From contig DAINSQ010000120.1 of NCBI GenBank assembly GCA_036741235.1, positions 1 through 14,266 of the forward strand: DNA of 14,266 nt, written 5' to 3'. A program made the translations under genes and the position numbers. Positions 1 through 6,610 of this stretch are shown here, one piece after another. The notes below the pieces were generated by a model. That model was not told the origin of the DNA, did no database searches, and saw nothing but the letters and a program-made list of their open reading frames with translations. This stretch comes from JABWBR01 sp036741235. GTDB taxonomy: Bacteria > Bacteroidota > Bacteroidia > Chitinophagales > Saprospiraceae. Positions within the stretch are counted from its first letter, which is position 1. Each line of letters starts with the position of its first letter.

Positions 1-77
1 GGTTGTAGGTTGTAGGTTGTAGGTTGTAGGTTGTAGGTTGTGGGTTGTGGGTTGTGGGTTGTGGGTTGTGAGTTGTG
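1..77 (+). repeat. Tandem heptamer array GGTTGTA/GGTTGTG
   Basis: Eleven consecutive 7-nt units are visible: five GGTTGTA (1-35), five GGTTGTG (36-70) and one AGTTGTG (71-77). The array is cut by the left window edge, so its true length is unknown. It lies downstream of the minus-strand AhpD-like gene. The orderly switch from A-ending to G-ending units suggests block expansion by slippage. A second array of the same unit and orientation lies at 5463-5518, so this is a dispersed family and not a single accident. Confidence 0.95.
42..65 (+). other. Canonical G-quadruplex motif inside the heptamer array
   Basis: The junctions between GGTTGTG units create four GGG runs (42-44, 49-51, 56-58, 63-65), separated each time by TTGT. 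This satisfies the usual G3-N(1-7) rule on the plus strand. The GGTTGTA units at 1-35 give only GG runs, so only the G-ending half qualifies. The motif is read directly; whether it folds in the cell is inference. Confidence 0.7.
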
Positions 78-98
78 AGTGTTTGGTCACAATAAAAC

Positions 99-119
99 TT
101 ACAACCTACAACCTACAAC
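99..119 (-). repeat. Three inverted copies of the heptamer
   Basis: TTACAAC followed by two CTACAAC units is the reverse complement of the array at 1-77, about 20 nt away. The two blocks could pair as a long hairpin, especially with the GGTTGTA units at 1-35. Flanking direct and inverted copies suggest rearrangement or an inverted-repeat form of the element. Confidence 0.85.
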
Positions 120-185
120 ATCATCTTTTTGCTTACAAAATAGCGCCAGAAAGTTACAATTTTTGCCAAAAATAGCAATTTTTTC

Positions 186-533
186 TTATCGCGGTTGCAA
201 TTCGAGGTCTTCCCAATATTCCAGTGCGCGGCGGGTGTGGGGGATGCAAATAGAGCCGCCCACGAGGTTAGCGATGGCAAAAACTTCGAATACTTCATCG
301 CGAGTAACGCCCAGTTCGTAGCAGGCGCCGAGGTGGTAGCGGATACAGTCGTCGCAGCGCAAAACCATAGAAGCTACGAGCCCCAGCAATTCTTTGGTTT
401 TGCGGTCCAGGGCGCCGTCTTGATAGGCATTGGTATCGAGGTTAAAAAAGCGTTTAATGACTTTGTTGTCTTGCGCCAGCAACTTCTCGTTCATGCGGGC
501 GCGGTATTCGTTGAATTCGTTGACTTGTGACAT
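186..533 (-). CDS. Carboxymuconolactone decarboxylase/AhpD-fold protein with CxxC motif
   Basis: This is a 115-residue protein when read from the ATG at 531-533. The frame could extend 14 codons further to a TTG at 575, but the ATG start gives a typical family length and is preferred. The core has the AhpD signature Cys60-x2-Cys63-x3-His67 (RCDDCIRYH), preceded by a KTKELLGLVAS helix, as in CMD-domain proteins that act as thiol peroxidases or disulfide reductases. It is cytosolic, with no signal peptide. The gene follows kdsD on the same strand after 53 nt, so co-transcription is plausible, although no functional link to Kdo synthesis is apparent. The CMD fold and redox-active cysteines are well supported. 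The substrate is unknown, and true gamma-carboxymuconolactone decarboxylase activity is unlikely because that enzyme type usually lacks the CxxC pair. Confidence 0.88.
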   Translation of the reverse strand: MSQVNEFNEYRARMNEKLLAQDNKVIKRFFNLDTNAYQDGALDRKTKELLGLVASMVLRCDDCIRYHLGACYELGVTRDEVFEVFAIANLVGGSICIPHTRRALEYWEDLELQPR

Positions 534-586
534 AATCGATCGATTTAGAGGTTGGGTTATCAGCCAATTTGGCAAATAAAAAGTTG

Positions 587-1558
587 TTAGATCAATCCTT
601 CTCTTATCAAATCGTGCAAGTGAATAAAGCCGAGGTAGGCGCCATTTTCCGCCACTACCAGTTGGGTGATGCTGTGTTTGCGCATGAGGTCGAGCGCTTC
701 CACGGCGAGGGCGTCTTTGCCGATTGTTTTGGGGGCGTGCGACATCAGATCCTGGGCCATCAGGCTGGAGAAATCGCCCTGGCGTTCCAGCATACGGCGC
801 AGGTCGCCGTCGGTGATAATACCGCAGAGGCGGTGTTCGTCGTCGAGTACGGCGGTAGCGCCGAGGCGTTTGGAGGTCATTTCCAGGATAGTGCGCTGGA
901 GGGAATCGTGTAGAAAGACGGCGGGTTTTTCATTTTGGGGGTAAAGGTCGCGGACACGGAGGTAGAGTTGTTTGCCGAGCGCGCCGCCGGGGTGGAACTG
1001 TGCAAAGTCGCTAGGCGTAAAGCCGCGCAATGCCAGCAGCGCGGTGGCCAGGGCGTCGCCGAGGGCCATTTGTGCCGTTGTGCTGGCGGTTGGGGCCAGG
1101 TTATTGGGGTCGGCTTCTTTGTCAACGGGGGTCAGCAGTACATAATCGGCTTGTTTGGCCAAAAAAGAATTTGGATTGCTCACCATGCCGATTAGCAGGT
1201 TGCCCATATTTTTGAGCAAAGGCACCAGCACCTTGATCTCGGGGGTATCGCCGCTTTTCGACAGGCACATCACCATATCGCCGGGGCGTATCATGCCCAG
1301 GTCGCCGTGAATGGCGTCGGCAGCGTGCATAAATAAAGACGGCGTGCCGGTAGAATTGAGCGTAGCCACGATCTTTTGCGCCACGATAGCGCTTTTGCCG
1401 ATGCCGGTTACCACTAATCGGCCCGTACCTGAAAAAACATGCCTCACGCAAGCCGAAAAATGTTCGTTAATGCTTGATTTTAAAGCAATTATAGTGCCGG
1501 CCTCTATGTCGAGCGTTTCCAGCGCAGTTTTTGTAATCAGTTGTTCGGAAATCACCAC
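587..1558 (-). CDS. kdsD: Arabinose-5-phosphate isomerase (KdsD/KpsF family)
   Basis: The enzyme interconverts D-ribulose 5-phosphate and D-arabinose 5-phosphate, the first committed step towards Kdo for lipopolysaccharide or capsule. The 323 residues hold an N-terminal SIS domain (about 35-175) and two CBS domains (about 210-265 and 270-323), the full-length architecture. Lys55 (GIGKSA), Glu107 (SGDTPEI), Glu148 (DKEADPNNLAPT) and His189 (FHPGG) match the E. coli KdsD catalytic set K59/E111/E152/H193 with a constant offset of four, so the enzyme should be active. The start is GTG. Two GTG codons lie side by side (1558-1556 and 1555-1553) and there is no in-frame ATG nearby, so either may be used. 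It is divergent from recQ and upstream of the AhpD-like gene. KpsF and GutQ are paralogous names for the same reaction. Confidence 0.95.
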   Translation of the reverse strand: MVISEQLITKTALETLDIEAGTIIALKSSINEHFSACVRHVFSGTGRLVVTGIGKSAIVAQKIVATLNSTGTPSLFMHAADAIHGDLGMIRPGDMVMCLSKSGDTPEIKVLVPLLKNMGNLLIGMVSNPNSFLAKQADYVLLTPVDKEADPNNLAPTASTTAQMALGDALATALLALRGFTPSDFAQFHPGGALGKQLYLRVRDLYPQNEKPAVFLHDSLQRTILEMTSKRLGATAVLDDEHRLCGIITDGDLRRMLERQGDFSSLMAQDLMSHAPKTIGKDALAVEALDLMRKHSITQLVVAENGAYLGFIHLHDLIREGLI

Positions 1559-1842
1559 AAAATTTTATATTTTTGGCATCCTTTTTTAAAAATAAGTGTT
1601 AGCTGATGCGGGGTTTGAAAAAAAATCCCCCGAAAAACGATCGAGTTCAGGAAAAAATTTCCTATTTTGTTTTGCAACTCCGCCGAATTTGAGAGCAAAC
1701 ACAATGAGGATGTTGTCGCAATAATAGGATTTTATTTCGAAACATCAACCAGTAAACGATTATTGTTCTGCATTGCCACAGGGCGCATCACAATTCCCGC
1801 GTGCGTGTCCGGTTTTGGTTTTGCAAAAATACGCAAAAAGCA
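1559..1842. other. Divergent kdsD/recQ intergenic region without a convincing gene
   Basis: This is about 280 nt of AT-rich sequence between two divergent genes, so it must hold promoters for both. A TATTTTTG (1568-1575, plus strand) fits the Bacteroidota -7 pattern TAnnTTTG but lies about 270 nt from recQ. No convincing -7 element lies close to either start. A weak hairpin (CGGGG 1609-1613 with CCCCG 1628-1632) is present. A 62-codon plus-strand frame at 1667-1855 has no recognisable features and runs into recQ. Confidence 0.4.
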
Positions 1843-4050
1843 ATGGGAGCCATGACTGCTACAAAAGAATCCTTGCATGAAGCACTTCAGAATTACTTTG
1901 GATTCGACAATTTTAAAGGTAACCAGGAAGCGATCATCCGCAGTGTACTCGACGGTAAAGATACGTTTGTGATAATGCCCACCGGGGGAGGTAAATCGCT
2001 GTGTTACCAATTGCCTGCTTTGATGCTGGAGGGTACGGCCATAATTATCTCCCCGCTCATTGCTTTGATGAAAAATCAGGTAGACTCTATACGAGGCTAT
2101 AGCCAAAACGACGAGGTTGCGCATTTCCTGAATTCGTCGCTCACCCGGGCGCAGATGAAGCAAGTGAAAAGCGATATTGCCGACGGCAAAACCAAGTTGC
2201 TGTTTATCGCTCCCGAAACGCTCACCAAAGACGAAAATATCGAGTTTTTTCAGCAGGTGAACGTCAGTTTCGTTGCAGTTGACGAAGCGCACTGTATTTC
2301 GGAGTGGGGGCACGATTTCCGCCCCGAATACCGGCGCATCAAGGCTATGCTCGACGCCATCAACGCGGATATTCCGGTTATTGCCCTCACGGCCACGGCT
2401 ACGCCCAAGGTGCAGTCGGATATTATTAAAAACCTGAATATGCAAGAACACAACACGTTTGTGTCCTCTTTCAACCGCGAAAACCTGTTTTACGAAATCC
2501 GCCCCAAAGGTAAAAAAGACGCCACGCTCAAGCAGATTGTGCAAACGATCAAAGGTATGTCGGGCCGCTCGGGCATCATCTACGTACAAAGCCGCAAAAC
2601 CGCCGAGGAAATCGCCCAAACGCTGGTGGTCAACGATATCAAAGCCGCCCCTTACCACGCCGGCCTCGACGCCAAAACGCGCAGCAAAACCCAGGACGAC
2701 TTCCTCATGGAGGAACTCGACGTAATTGTGGCTACGATCGCCTTCGGTATGGGCATCGACAAACCCGACGTGCGTTTTGTGATCCATTACGATATTCCGA
2801 AAAGTATTGAAAATTACTATCAGGAGACCGGCCGTGCGGGCCGCGATGGGCTGGAGGGCAAGTGTATCGCTTTTTATTCTTACCAGGATATCCTGCGTCT
2901 CGAGAAATTCCTGCGCGACAAACCCGTCGCCGAACGCGAGATGAGCGCCCAGTTGATGCAGGAGGTGATGGCTTACGCCGAAACGACAGCCTGCCGCCGC
3001 CGCTTTTTGCTACATTACTTCGGCGAGGCTTTCGACGATGAACGCTGCGGGTGTATGTGCGACAATTGCCGCTTCCCCAAGGCCAGGGTAGAGGTGAAAA
3101 CCGAAATGCACCAGGCGCTCAGGGCGGTGGCTCAACTCGATGAAAATTACGGCATTAAAACGCTCATCGATTTTGTGTTGGGGCGCGAAACCAAAGAGAT
3201 CAAGGATTTTAAATTTGATAAAAAAGAATTGTTCGGCGTCGGCACAGGTAAAGACGAAACTTTGTGGAGCTCGGTATTCCGGCAGGCTATGCTCAACGGG
3301 CTCCTGCGCAAGGATATCGAAAGCTACGGCCTTTTGAAACTCACCGAGAAAGGTCGCGAGTTTATCAAGAAACCCCATTCTTTCCAGATTCCGATCAACA
3401 ACAATTTCGAAGAATCGCCCCACGAGCCGGATGAACCAGTGGGCAAAACCGCCGTCCTTGACGAAACGCTGATCAAGCTGCTCAAAGACCTGCGCCGCCG
3501 GGAAGCCAAGCGGCTGGGGCTGCCGCCTTTTGTGATTTTCCAGGACCCCTCGCTCGAAGATATGGCCACCCAATATCCCATTTCAATGGAGGACATGGCT
3601 AAAGTGAGCGGCGTAAGTATCGGCAAAGCAACCCGTTATGCCCGGCCTTTTATCGAACTGATTAAAAAATACGTTGAAGAAAACGAAATAGAACGCCCCA
3701 CCGATTTTGTGGTAAAGCAGGTCGCCAACAAATCAAAGGTGAAGGTCAATATCATCCAGGCAATCGATCGCAAAATTCCGCTAGACGATATCGCCTCGGC
3801 CAATGGGCTGAGTATGGATGAACTGGTAGCCGAACTCGACGCCATTGTGGCCTCGGGCACCAAAGTGAATATCGATTATTATTTGGAAGATACGGTAGAC
3901 GAATATTCGCGCGAGGATATCTACGACTATTTTATGGGCGCCGATACCGACGACCCCGAGAAGGCTTACGCCGAACTCAAGGGCGACGATATTACTATCG
4001 AGGAAATTCAACTGGTGCGTATCAAGTTTTTATCCGACGTCGGGAATTGA
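1843..4050 (+). CDS. recQ: ATP-dependent DNA helicase RecQ
   Basis: A 3'-5' superfamily 2 helicase for recombination and replication-fork repair. Numbered from the Met at 1852, it shows Walker A PTGGGKS (43-49), the DEAH box (144-147), motif III LTATATP (179-185), the motif VI segment QETGRAGRDG (324-333), a zinc-binding cysteine cluster (Cys381, 399, 403, 406, with an extra Cys401), a winged-helix RQC region (about 415-510) and an HRDC domain (about 534-612). A C-terminal extension of about 120 residues follows, with a helix-turn-helix-like segment (IPLDDIASANGLSMDELV) as in many Bacteroidota RecQ proteins. The open frame extends back to a GTG at 1801. The ATG at 1843 or at 1852 is more credible because family members start just before the first helix. 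aroQ follows after 25 nt. Confidence 0.95.
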   Translation: MGAMTATKESLHEALQNYFGFDNFKGNQEAIIRSVLDGKDTFVIMPTGGGKSLCYQLPALMLEGTAIIISPLIALMKNQVDSIRGYSQNDEVAHFLNSSLTRAQMKQVKSDIADGKTKLLFIAPETLTKDENIEFFQQVNVSFVAVDEAHCISEWGHDFRPEYRRIKAMLDAINADIPVIALTATATPKVQSDIIKNLNMQEHNTFVSSFNRENLFYEIRPKGKKDATLKQIVQTIKGMSGRSGIIYVQSRKTAEEIAQTLVVNDIKAAPYHAGLDAKTRSKTQDDFLMEELDVIVATIAFGMGIDKPDVRFVIHYDIPKSIENYYQETGRAGRDGLEGKCIAFYSYQDILRLEKFLRDKPVAEREMSAQLMQEVMAYAETTACRRRFLLHYFGEAFDDERCGCMCDNCRFPKARVEVKTEMHQALRAVAQLDENYGIKTLIDFVLGRETKEIKDFKFDKKELFGVGTGKDETLWSSVFRQAMLNGLLRKDIESYGLLKLTEKGREFIKKPHSFQIPINNNFEESPHEPDEPVGKTAVLDETLIKLLKDLRRREAKRLGLPPFVIFQDPSLEDMATQYPISMEDMAKVSGVSIGKATRYARPFIELIKKYVEENEIERPTDFVVKQVANKSKVKVNIIQAIDRKIPLDDIASANGLSMDELVAELDAIVASGTKVNIDYYLEDTVDEYSREDIYDYFMGADTDDPEKAYAELKGDDITIEEIQLVRIKFLSDVGN

Positions 4051-4075
4051 TTGGCCTGCCGGCTAAATTGCCGCT

Positions 4076-4489
4076 ATGAAAATGATCATCATCAACGGGC
4101 CCAACCTCAACCTCCTGGGCTCGCGCGAGCCGGATATTTATGGCAGAAAGCCTTTTGAGGAGTATTTTGCCCAGTTGCAGCAGGAATTCCCGGGTATAAC
4201 TCTGCACTATTTCCAAAGCAATTCCGAGGGCGCCCTCATCGATAAGCTCCACGAGGCCGGCTTTACTTATGATGCGATTATTCTTAATGCCGGCGCTTAT
4301 ACCCACACCTCTATCGCTATTGCCGACGCTATAGCCGCTATCCGGACACCCGTTATTGAGGTGCATATTTCTAATGTGTATGAGCGAGAACCATTCCGCC
4401 ATCATTCTTACCTGGCCCCCAATTGCCGGGGTATTATTACCGGGCTTGGACTGAAGGGGTATGAACTGGCAATCAGATTTTTTTTGTAA
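4076..4489 (+). CDS. aroQ: 3-dehydroquinate dehydratase, type II
   Basis: The enzyme converts 3-dehydroquinate to 3-dehydroshikimate, step three of the shikimate pathway. The 137-residue protein has the type II hallmarks in order: INGPNLNLLGSREPDIYG with catalytic Arg17 and Tyr22 in the flexible lid, SNSEG (48-52), the LNAGAYTHTS segment (70-79), EVHISN with His97, and EREPFRHHS (103-111). Its length is slightly below the usual 140-150, but nothing essential is missing. It is cytosolic and normally a dodecamer. The start ATG at 4076 lies 25 nt after the recQ stop, so the two genes are probably co-transcribed, a convenience pairing with no evident shared role. It converges on the isomerase-like gene, with a hairpin between them. 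Confidence 0.95.
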   Translation: MKMIIINGPNLNLLGSREPDIYGRKPFEEYFAQLQQEFPGITLHYFQSNSEGALIDKLHEAGFTYDAIILNAGAYTHTSIAIADAIAAIRTPVIEVHISNVYEREPFRHHSYLAPNCRGIITGLGLKGYELAIRFFL

Positions 4490-4503
4490 ATTTTAAGTTT
4501 GCA

Positions 4504-4532
4504 GGTTTATGCGTTTTCTAAACCCATAAACC
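4504..4532. terminator. Bidirectional hairpin between convergent aroQ and isomerase-like gene
   Basis: The 13-nt arm 4504-4516 (GGTTTATGCGTTT) pairs with 4520-4532 (AAACCCATAAACC) with a single C-C mismatch and a three-base TCT loop. It sits 14 nt after the aroQ stop and 2 nt before the end of the minus-strand gene. There is no strong U-tract on either side, so intrinsic termination is likely but not certain. Confidence 0.6.
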
Positions 4533-4534
4533 AC

Positions 4535-5452
4535 TCAGAAAGCATCCACATCCCTATACGCTTCAATCACCGCCCTTTCACCCTCCTTACCCGGCTTTGA
4601 ATTGCCGTGTTCCATGCCCAGGACACCGGTAAAGCCGCGGCCATGTATATATTTAAACACGTTTTTGTAGTTGATTTCGCCGGTAGTGGGTTCTTTTCTG
4701 CCGGGGTTATCACCGATCTGGAAATAAGCGATTTCGCTCCAGGCTGCTTCAATATTGGGGACCAGGTTGCCTTCCTGAATTTGCTGGTGGTAGATATCAA
4801 ACAGGATTTTGCAAGCGGGGCTATCGACGGCGCGGCAAATTTCAAAGGCCTGAGCGGCTTTGGTGAGGAATAGTCCGGGATGGTCGCGGAAGTTGAGCGG
4901 TTCCAACACCATGGCGAGGTTATGGGGTTCGAGGATCTCGGCGGCGCGGCGCAGGGCCTCCACCACGTTGGCGGTTTGGTAGCCCATGTCGAGGCGCAGG
5001 TCGAGGTGGCCGGGCACTACGGTCATCCACCGGGCATTTACCCGTTTGGCTACTTCTACTGAATCTTTGATGTGCTGTAAAAACTCATCGCGCAGGTCGG
5101 CTTTGCCGCTTGCCAGGTTGGGCTGGTTCCAGTAAATTTTGTGGGCGACGAATACCCCCATAGTCATTCCCCGTTTGACCATGGTTTCCCCCATGCGCTT
5201 TTGGGTATCGATACTGCGGTCTTTCATGCCGTTGTCTTCGAAGGCGGTGAAACCTTCGTCGGCCATGAAATTCAACTGGTCAACCGGGTCTTCCCCCGCA
5301 TGCGCGCTGAACATGCCGGTATGCGGCGCGTATTTGAGTTTGAAACCCGGCATTGAAGCAGGTTGCCGCGTCATGCCCGGCAGGCTGTTAATGCCGGCCA
5401 AAGCGCCTGCCGAAGTGGCTAATCCGGCCTGGAGGAAGGTTCTTCGTTTCAT
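4535..5452 (-). CDS. Exported hydroxypyruvate isomerase-like TIM-barrel protein (xylose isomerase-like AP2 family)
   Basis: This 305-residue protein begins with a twin-arginine signal (KRRTFLQAG, 2-10, then an Ala/Gly-rich stretch to about 25), so it is probably folded in the cytoplasm and exported by Tat. The barrel carries the divalent-metal and acid/base residues of the sugar-isomerase superfamily: Glu184 (VLEPLN), Asp219 and His222 (FDIYHQQ), Gln245 (YFQIGD) and Glu281 (GMEHG). The run GRKEPTTGEINY (251-262) is characteristic of hydroxypyruvate isomerase, which interconverts hydroxypyruvate and tartronate semialdehyde. Exported relatives in Bacteroidota often go uncharacterised and may act on keto-sugars, so the true substrate is open. 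The heptamer repeat array begins about 10 nt upstream of its ATG. The gene lies downstream of the Gfo/Idh-ApbE pair on the same strand. Confidence 0.85.
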   Translation of the reverse strand: MKRRTFLQAGLATSAGALAGINSLPGMTRQPASMPGFKLKYAPHTGMFSAHAGEDPVDQLNFMADEGFTAFEDNGMKDRSIDTQKRMGETMVKRGMTMGVFVAHKIYWNQPNLASGKADLRDEFLQHIKDSVEVAKRVNARWMTVVPGHLDLRLDMGYQTANVVEALRRAAEILEPHNLAMVLEPLNFRDHPGLFLTKAAQAFEICRAVDSPACKILFDIYHQQIQEGNLVPNIEAAWSEIAYFQIGDNPGRKEPTTGEINYKNVFKYIHGRGFTGVLGMEHGNSKPGKEGERAVIEAYRDVDAF

Positions 5453-5462
5453 GGTTGTTGTC

Positions 5463-5518
5463 GGTTGTGGGTTCTATGTTGTAGGTTGTAAGTTGTAAGT
5501 TGTAGGTTGTAAGTTGCG
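5463..5518 (+). repeat. Second heptamer array, in the leader of the isomerase-like gene
   Basis: Eight 7-nt units of the GGTTGTA family, with substitutions, follow one another: GGTTGTG, GGTTCTA, TGTTGTA, GGTTGTA, AGTTGTA, AGTTGTA, GGTTGTA, AGTTGCG. They have the same orientation as the array at 1-77. The array starts 10 nt upstream of the minus-strand ATG at 5452, so it is part of that gene's 5' leader, where the transcript would read (TACAACY)n. The greater divergence suggests it is older than the first array. Confidence 0.9.
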
Positions 5519-5527
5519 GGTCGCACG

Positions 5528-5543
5528 GTCCAAAAGTCCAAAA
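5528..5543 (-). repeat. Two copies of an octamer related to the 9094 array
   Basis: GTCCAAAA occurs twice in tandem (5528-5535, 5536-5543), followed by a partial GTCA. On the minus strand this reads TTTTGGAC, a rotation of the TTGGACTN octamer repeated at 9094-9125. A C-rich tract follows (5557-5573: one CCCCC and two CCC runs), running into the end of the ApbE gene, as another C-rich tract follows the octamers at 9094. Confidence 0.75.
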
Positions 5544-5573
5544 GTCACATAGATCGCCCCCTCGCCCTCTCCC

Positions 5574-6587
5574 TCACCTCAACTTTCCCAGCTGCACCGG
5601 TTTTCCCTTCTCCTGGAACGTCACCACGGCGGGGATATCCTTGTAATTCTTCTGCAGCCAGGCGAAGCCCTTTCGGGGGCCCATCACGCTGACCGTAGTG
5701 GCCAGTGCGTCGGCTTGCATAGCGGTAGGTGCCTGCACGCTCACCATAGCGGCGTGGGTAACGCCCATACCTGTGCGTGGATCGATAATATGAGAATACT
5801 TCTTGCCATCGGATTCGAGGAAGCGGTAGAGGGCGCCGGAAGTAGCCACGGCGCAGCGTTTCACCATCAGCAGCGTATCGCGCAGTTGGCCCTGGGGCGT
5901 CACCCATTTGGCATACACCTGCCAGCCGGCTTGGCCGGGGGGGGCGTCGCCGGCGACGAGGTCGCCGCCGCCCTGAATCAGTGCGCGGGTAACCTGTTGC
6001 GCTTCGACGGCCTTGAGCGCTTCGTCGAGGGCGTAACCCTTGGCGATAGCGCCCAGGTCGAGTTGCATATTGGGCGCGATGAGGGTTACCGACTTATCGG
6101 CGGTATTGAGTTGCAGCTTTTTGTAGCCCACGCTTTTGCGGGCGGCACTGATTTCAGACTTGGCGGGCATCGTCTTTTGGCGAATAGCCCGCCGCCATAG
6201 TTTGCTCAGCGGGCCCACCGTGATGTCGAAGGCGCCTTTGGATTTTACCGCCAGCTCCTGCGAGGCCGACAGGACCGTCCACAGCGGTTCGCTGACAGGT
6301 GTCGACTTGCCCGTTCCGGCAGTCGTCGATAACTTGCTGAGCTCGCTGATAGCCGTATAATCGCTCATCGCATTGTTGATCTCGTCAATGCGGGTTCTGG
6401 CGGCATCTGCGGCCTTGCGGGCTTGCGCCGAATCGGCGGCAAAAAGCGAGATATTAAACAGCGTGCCCATCTGCGGATGGGTAAAAGTAAACCGCTTCAG
6501 CGGGGCCTCGGTCTGGGCTCCGACATGGAAAGTTGAAAGCATAAAAATCAGAGACAACAGGGCTGTTGTCGTCGGCAAACGGAACAT
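5574..6587 (-). CDS. apbE: FAD:protein FMN transferase, ApbE family, secreted
   Basis: ApbE enzymes move FMN from FAD onto a threonine of exported flavoproteins outside the cytoplasmic membrane. The chosen ATG at 6585-6587 gives 337 residues, starting with a classical signal peptide (MFRLPTTTALLSLIFML, cleavage after about GAQ, 25). There is no lipobox cysteine, so it is probably periplasmic and not a lipoprotein. Family motifs are DITVGPL (121-127), the metal/FAD loop DLGAIAKGYALD (177-188), IQGGGD (204-209), SHIIDPRTG (265-273) and ADALATTVSVMG (292-303). An earlier in-frame start would overlap the upstream gene and spoil the signal peptide. It lies 23 nt downstream of the Gfo/Idh gene, so it is probably in the same operon. 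No NqrC/RnfG-type acceptor protein is visible in the window. Confidence 0.93.
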   Translation of the reverse strand: MFRLPTTTALLSLIFMLSTFHVGAQTEAPLKRFTFTHPQMGTLFNISLFAADSAQARKAADAARTRIDEINNAMSDYTAISELSKLSTTAGTGKSTPVSEPLWTVLSASQELAVKSKGAFDITVGPLSKLWRRAIRQKTMPAKSEISAARKSVGYKKLQLNTADKSVTLIAPNMQLDLGAIAKGYALDEALKAVEAQQVTRALIQGGGDLVAGDAPPGQAGWQVYAKWVTPQGQLRDTLLMVKRCAVATSGALYRFLESDGKKYSHIIDPRTGMGVTHAAMVSVQAPTAMQADALATTVSVMGPRKGFAWLQKNYKDIPAVVTFQEKGKPVQLGKLR

Positions 6588-6610
6588 AGGCGTTATTTTC
6601 ACATAAACAC

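Noticed and set aside
1..119. CRISPR array or telomere-like repeat
   Set aside because: The units are contiguous 7-mers without spacers, and inverted copies follow; this is a simple-sequence array in the chromosome.
1609..1632. CGGGG/CCCCG hairpin in the kdsD/recQ gap
   Set aside because: Only five pairs with a 14-nt loop and no U-tract; located upstream of both genes, so it is not a terminator.
1667..1855. 62-codon plus-strand frame before recQ
   Set aside because: No recognisable domain, no promoter element close by, and it runs into the recQ start; more likely leader or chance.
1732..2787. Long minus-strand open frame (351 codons) opposite recQ
   Set aside because: It lies antisense to clearly conserved RecQ motifs, contains no recognisable domain, and its composition mirrors codon structure of the plus-strand gene.
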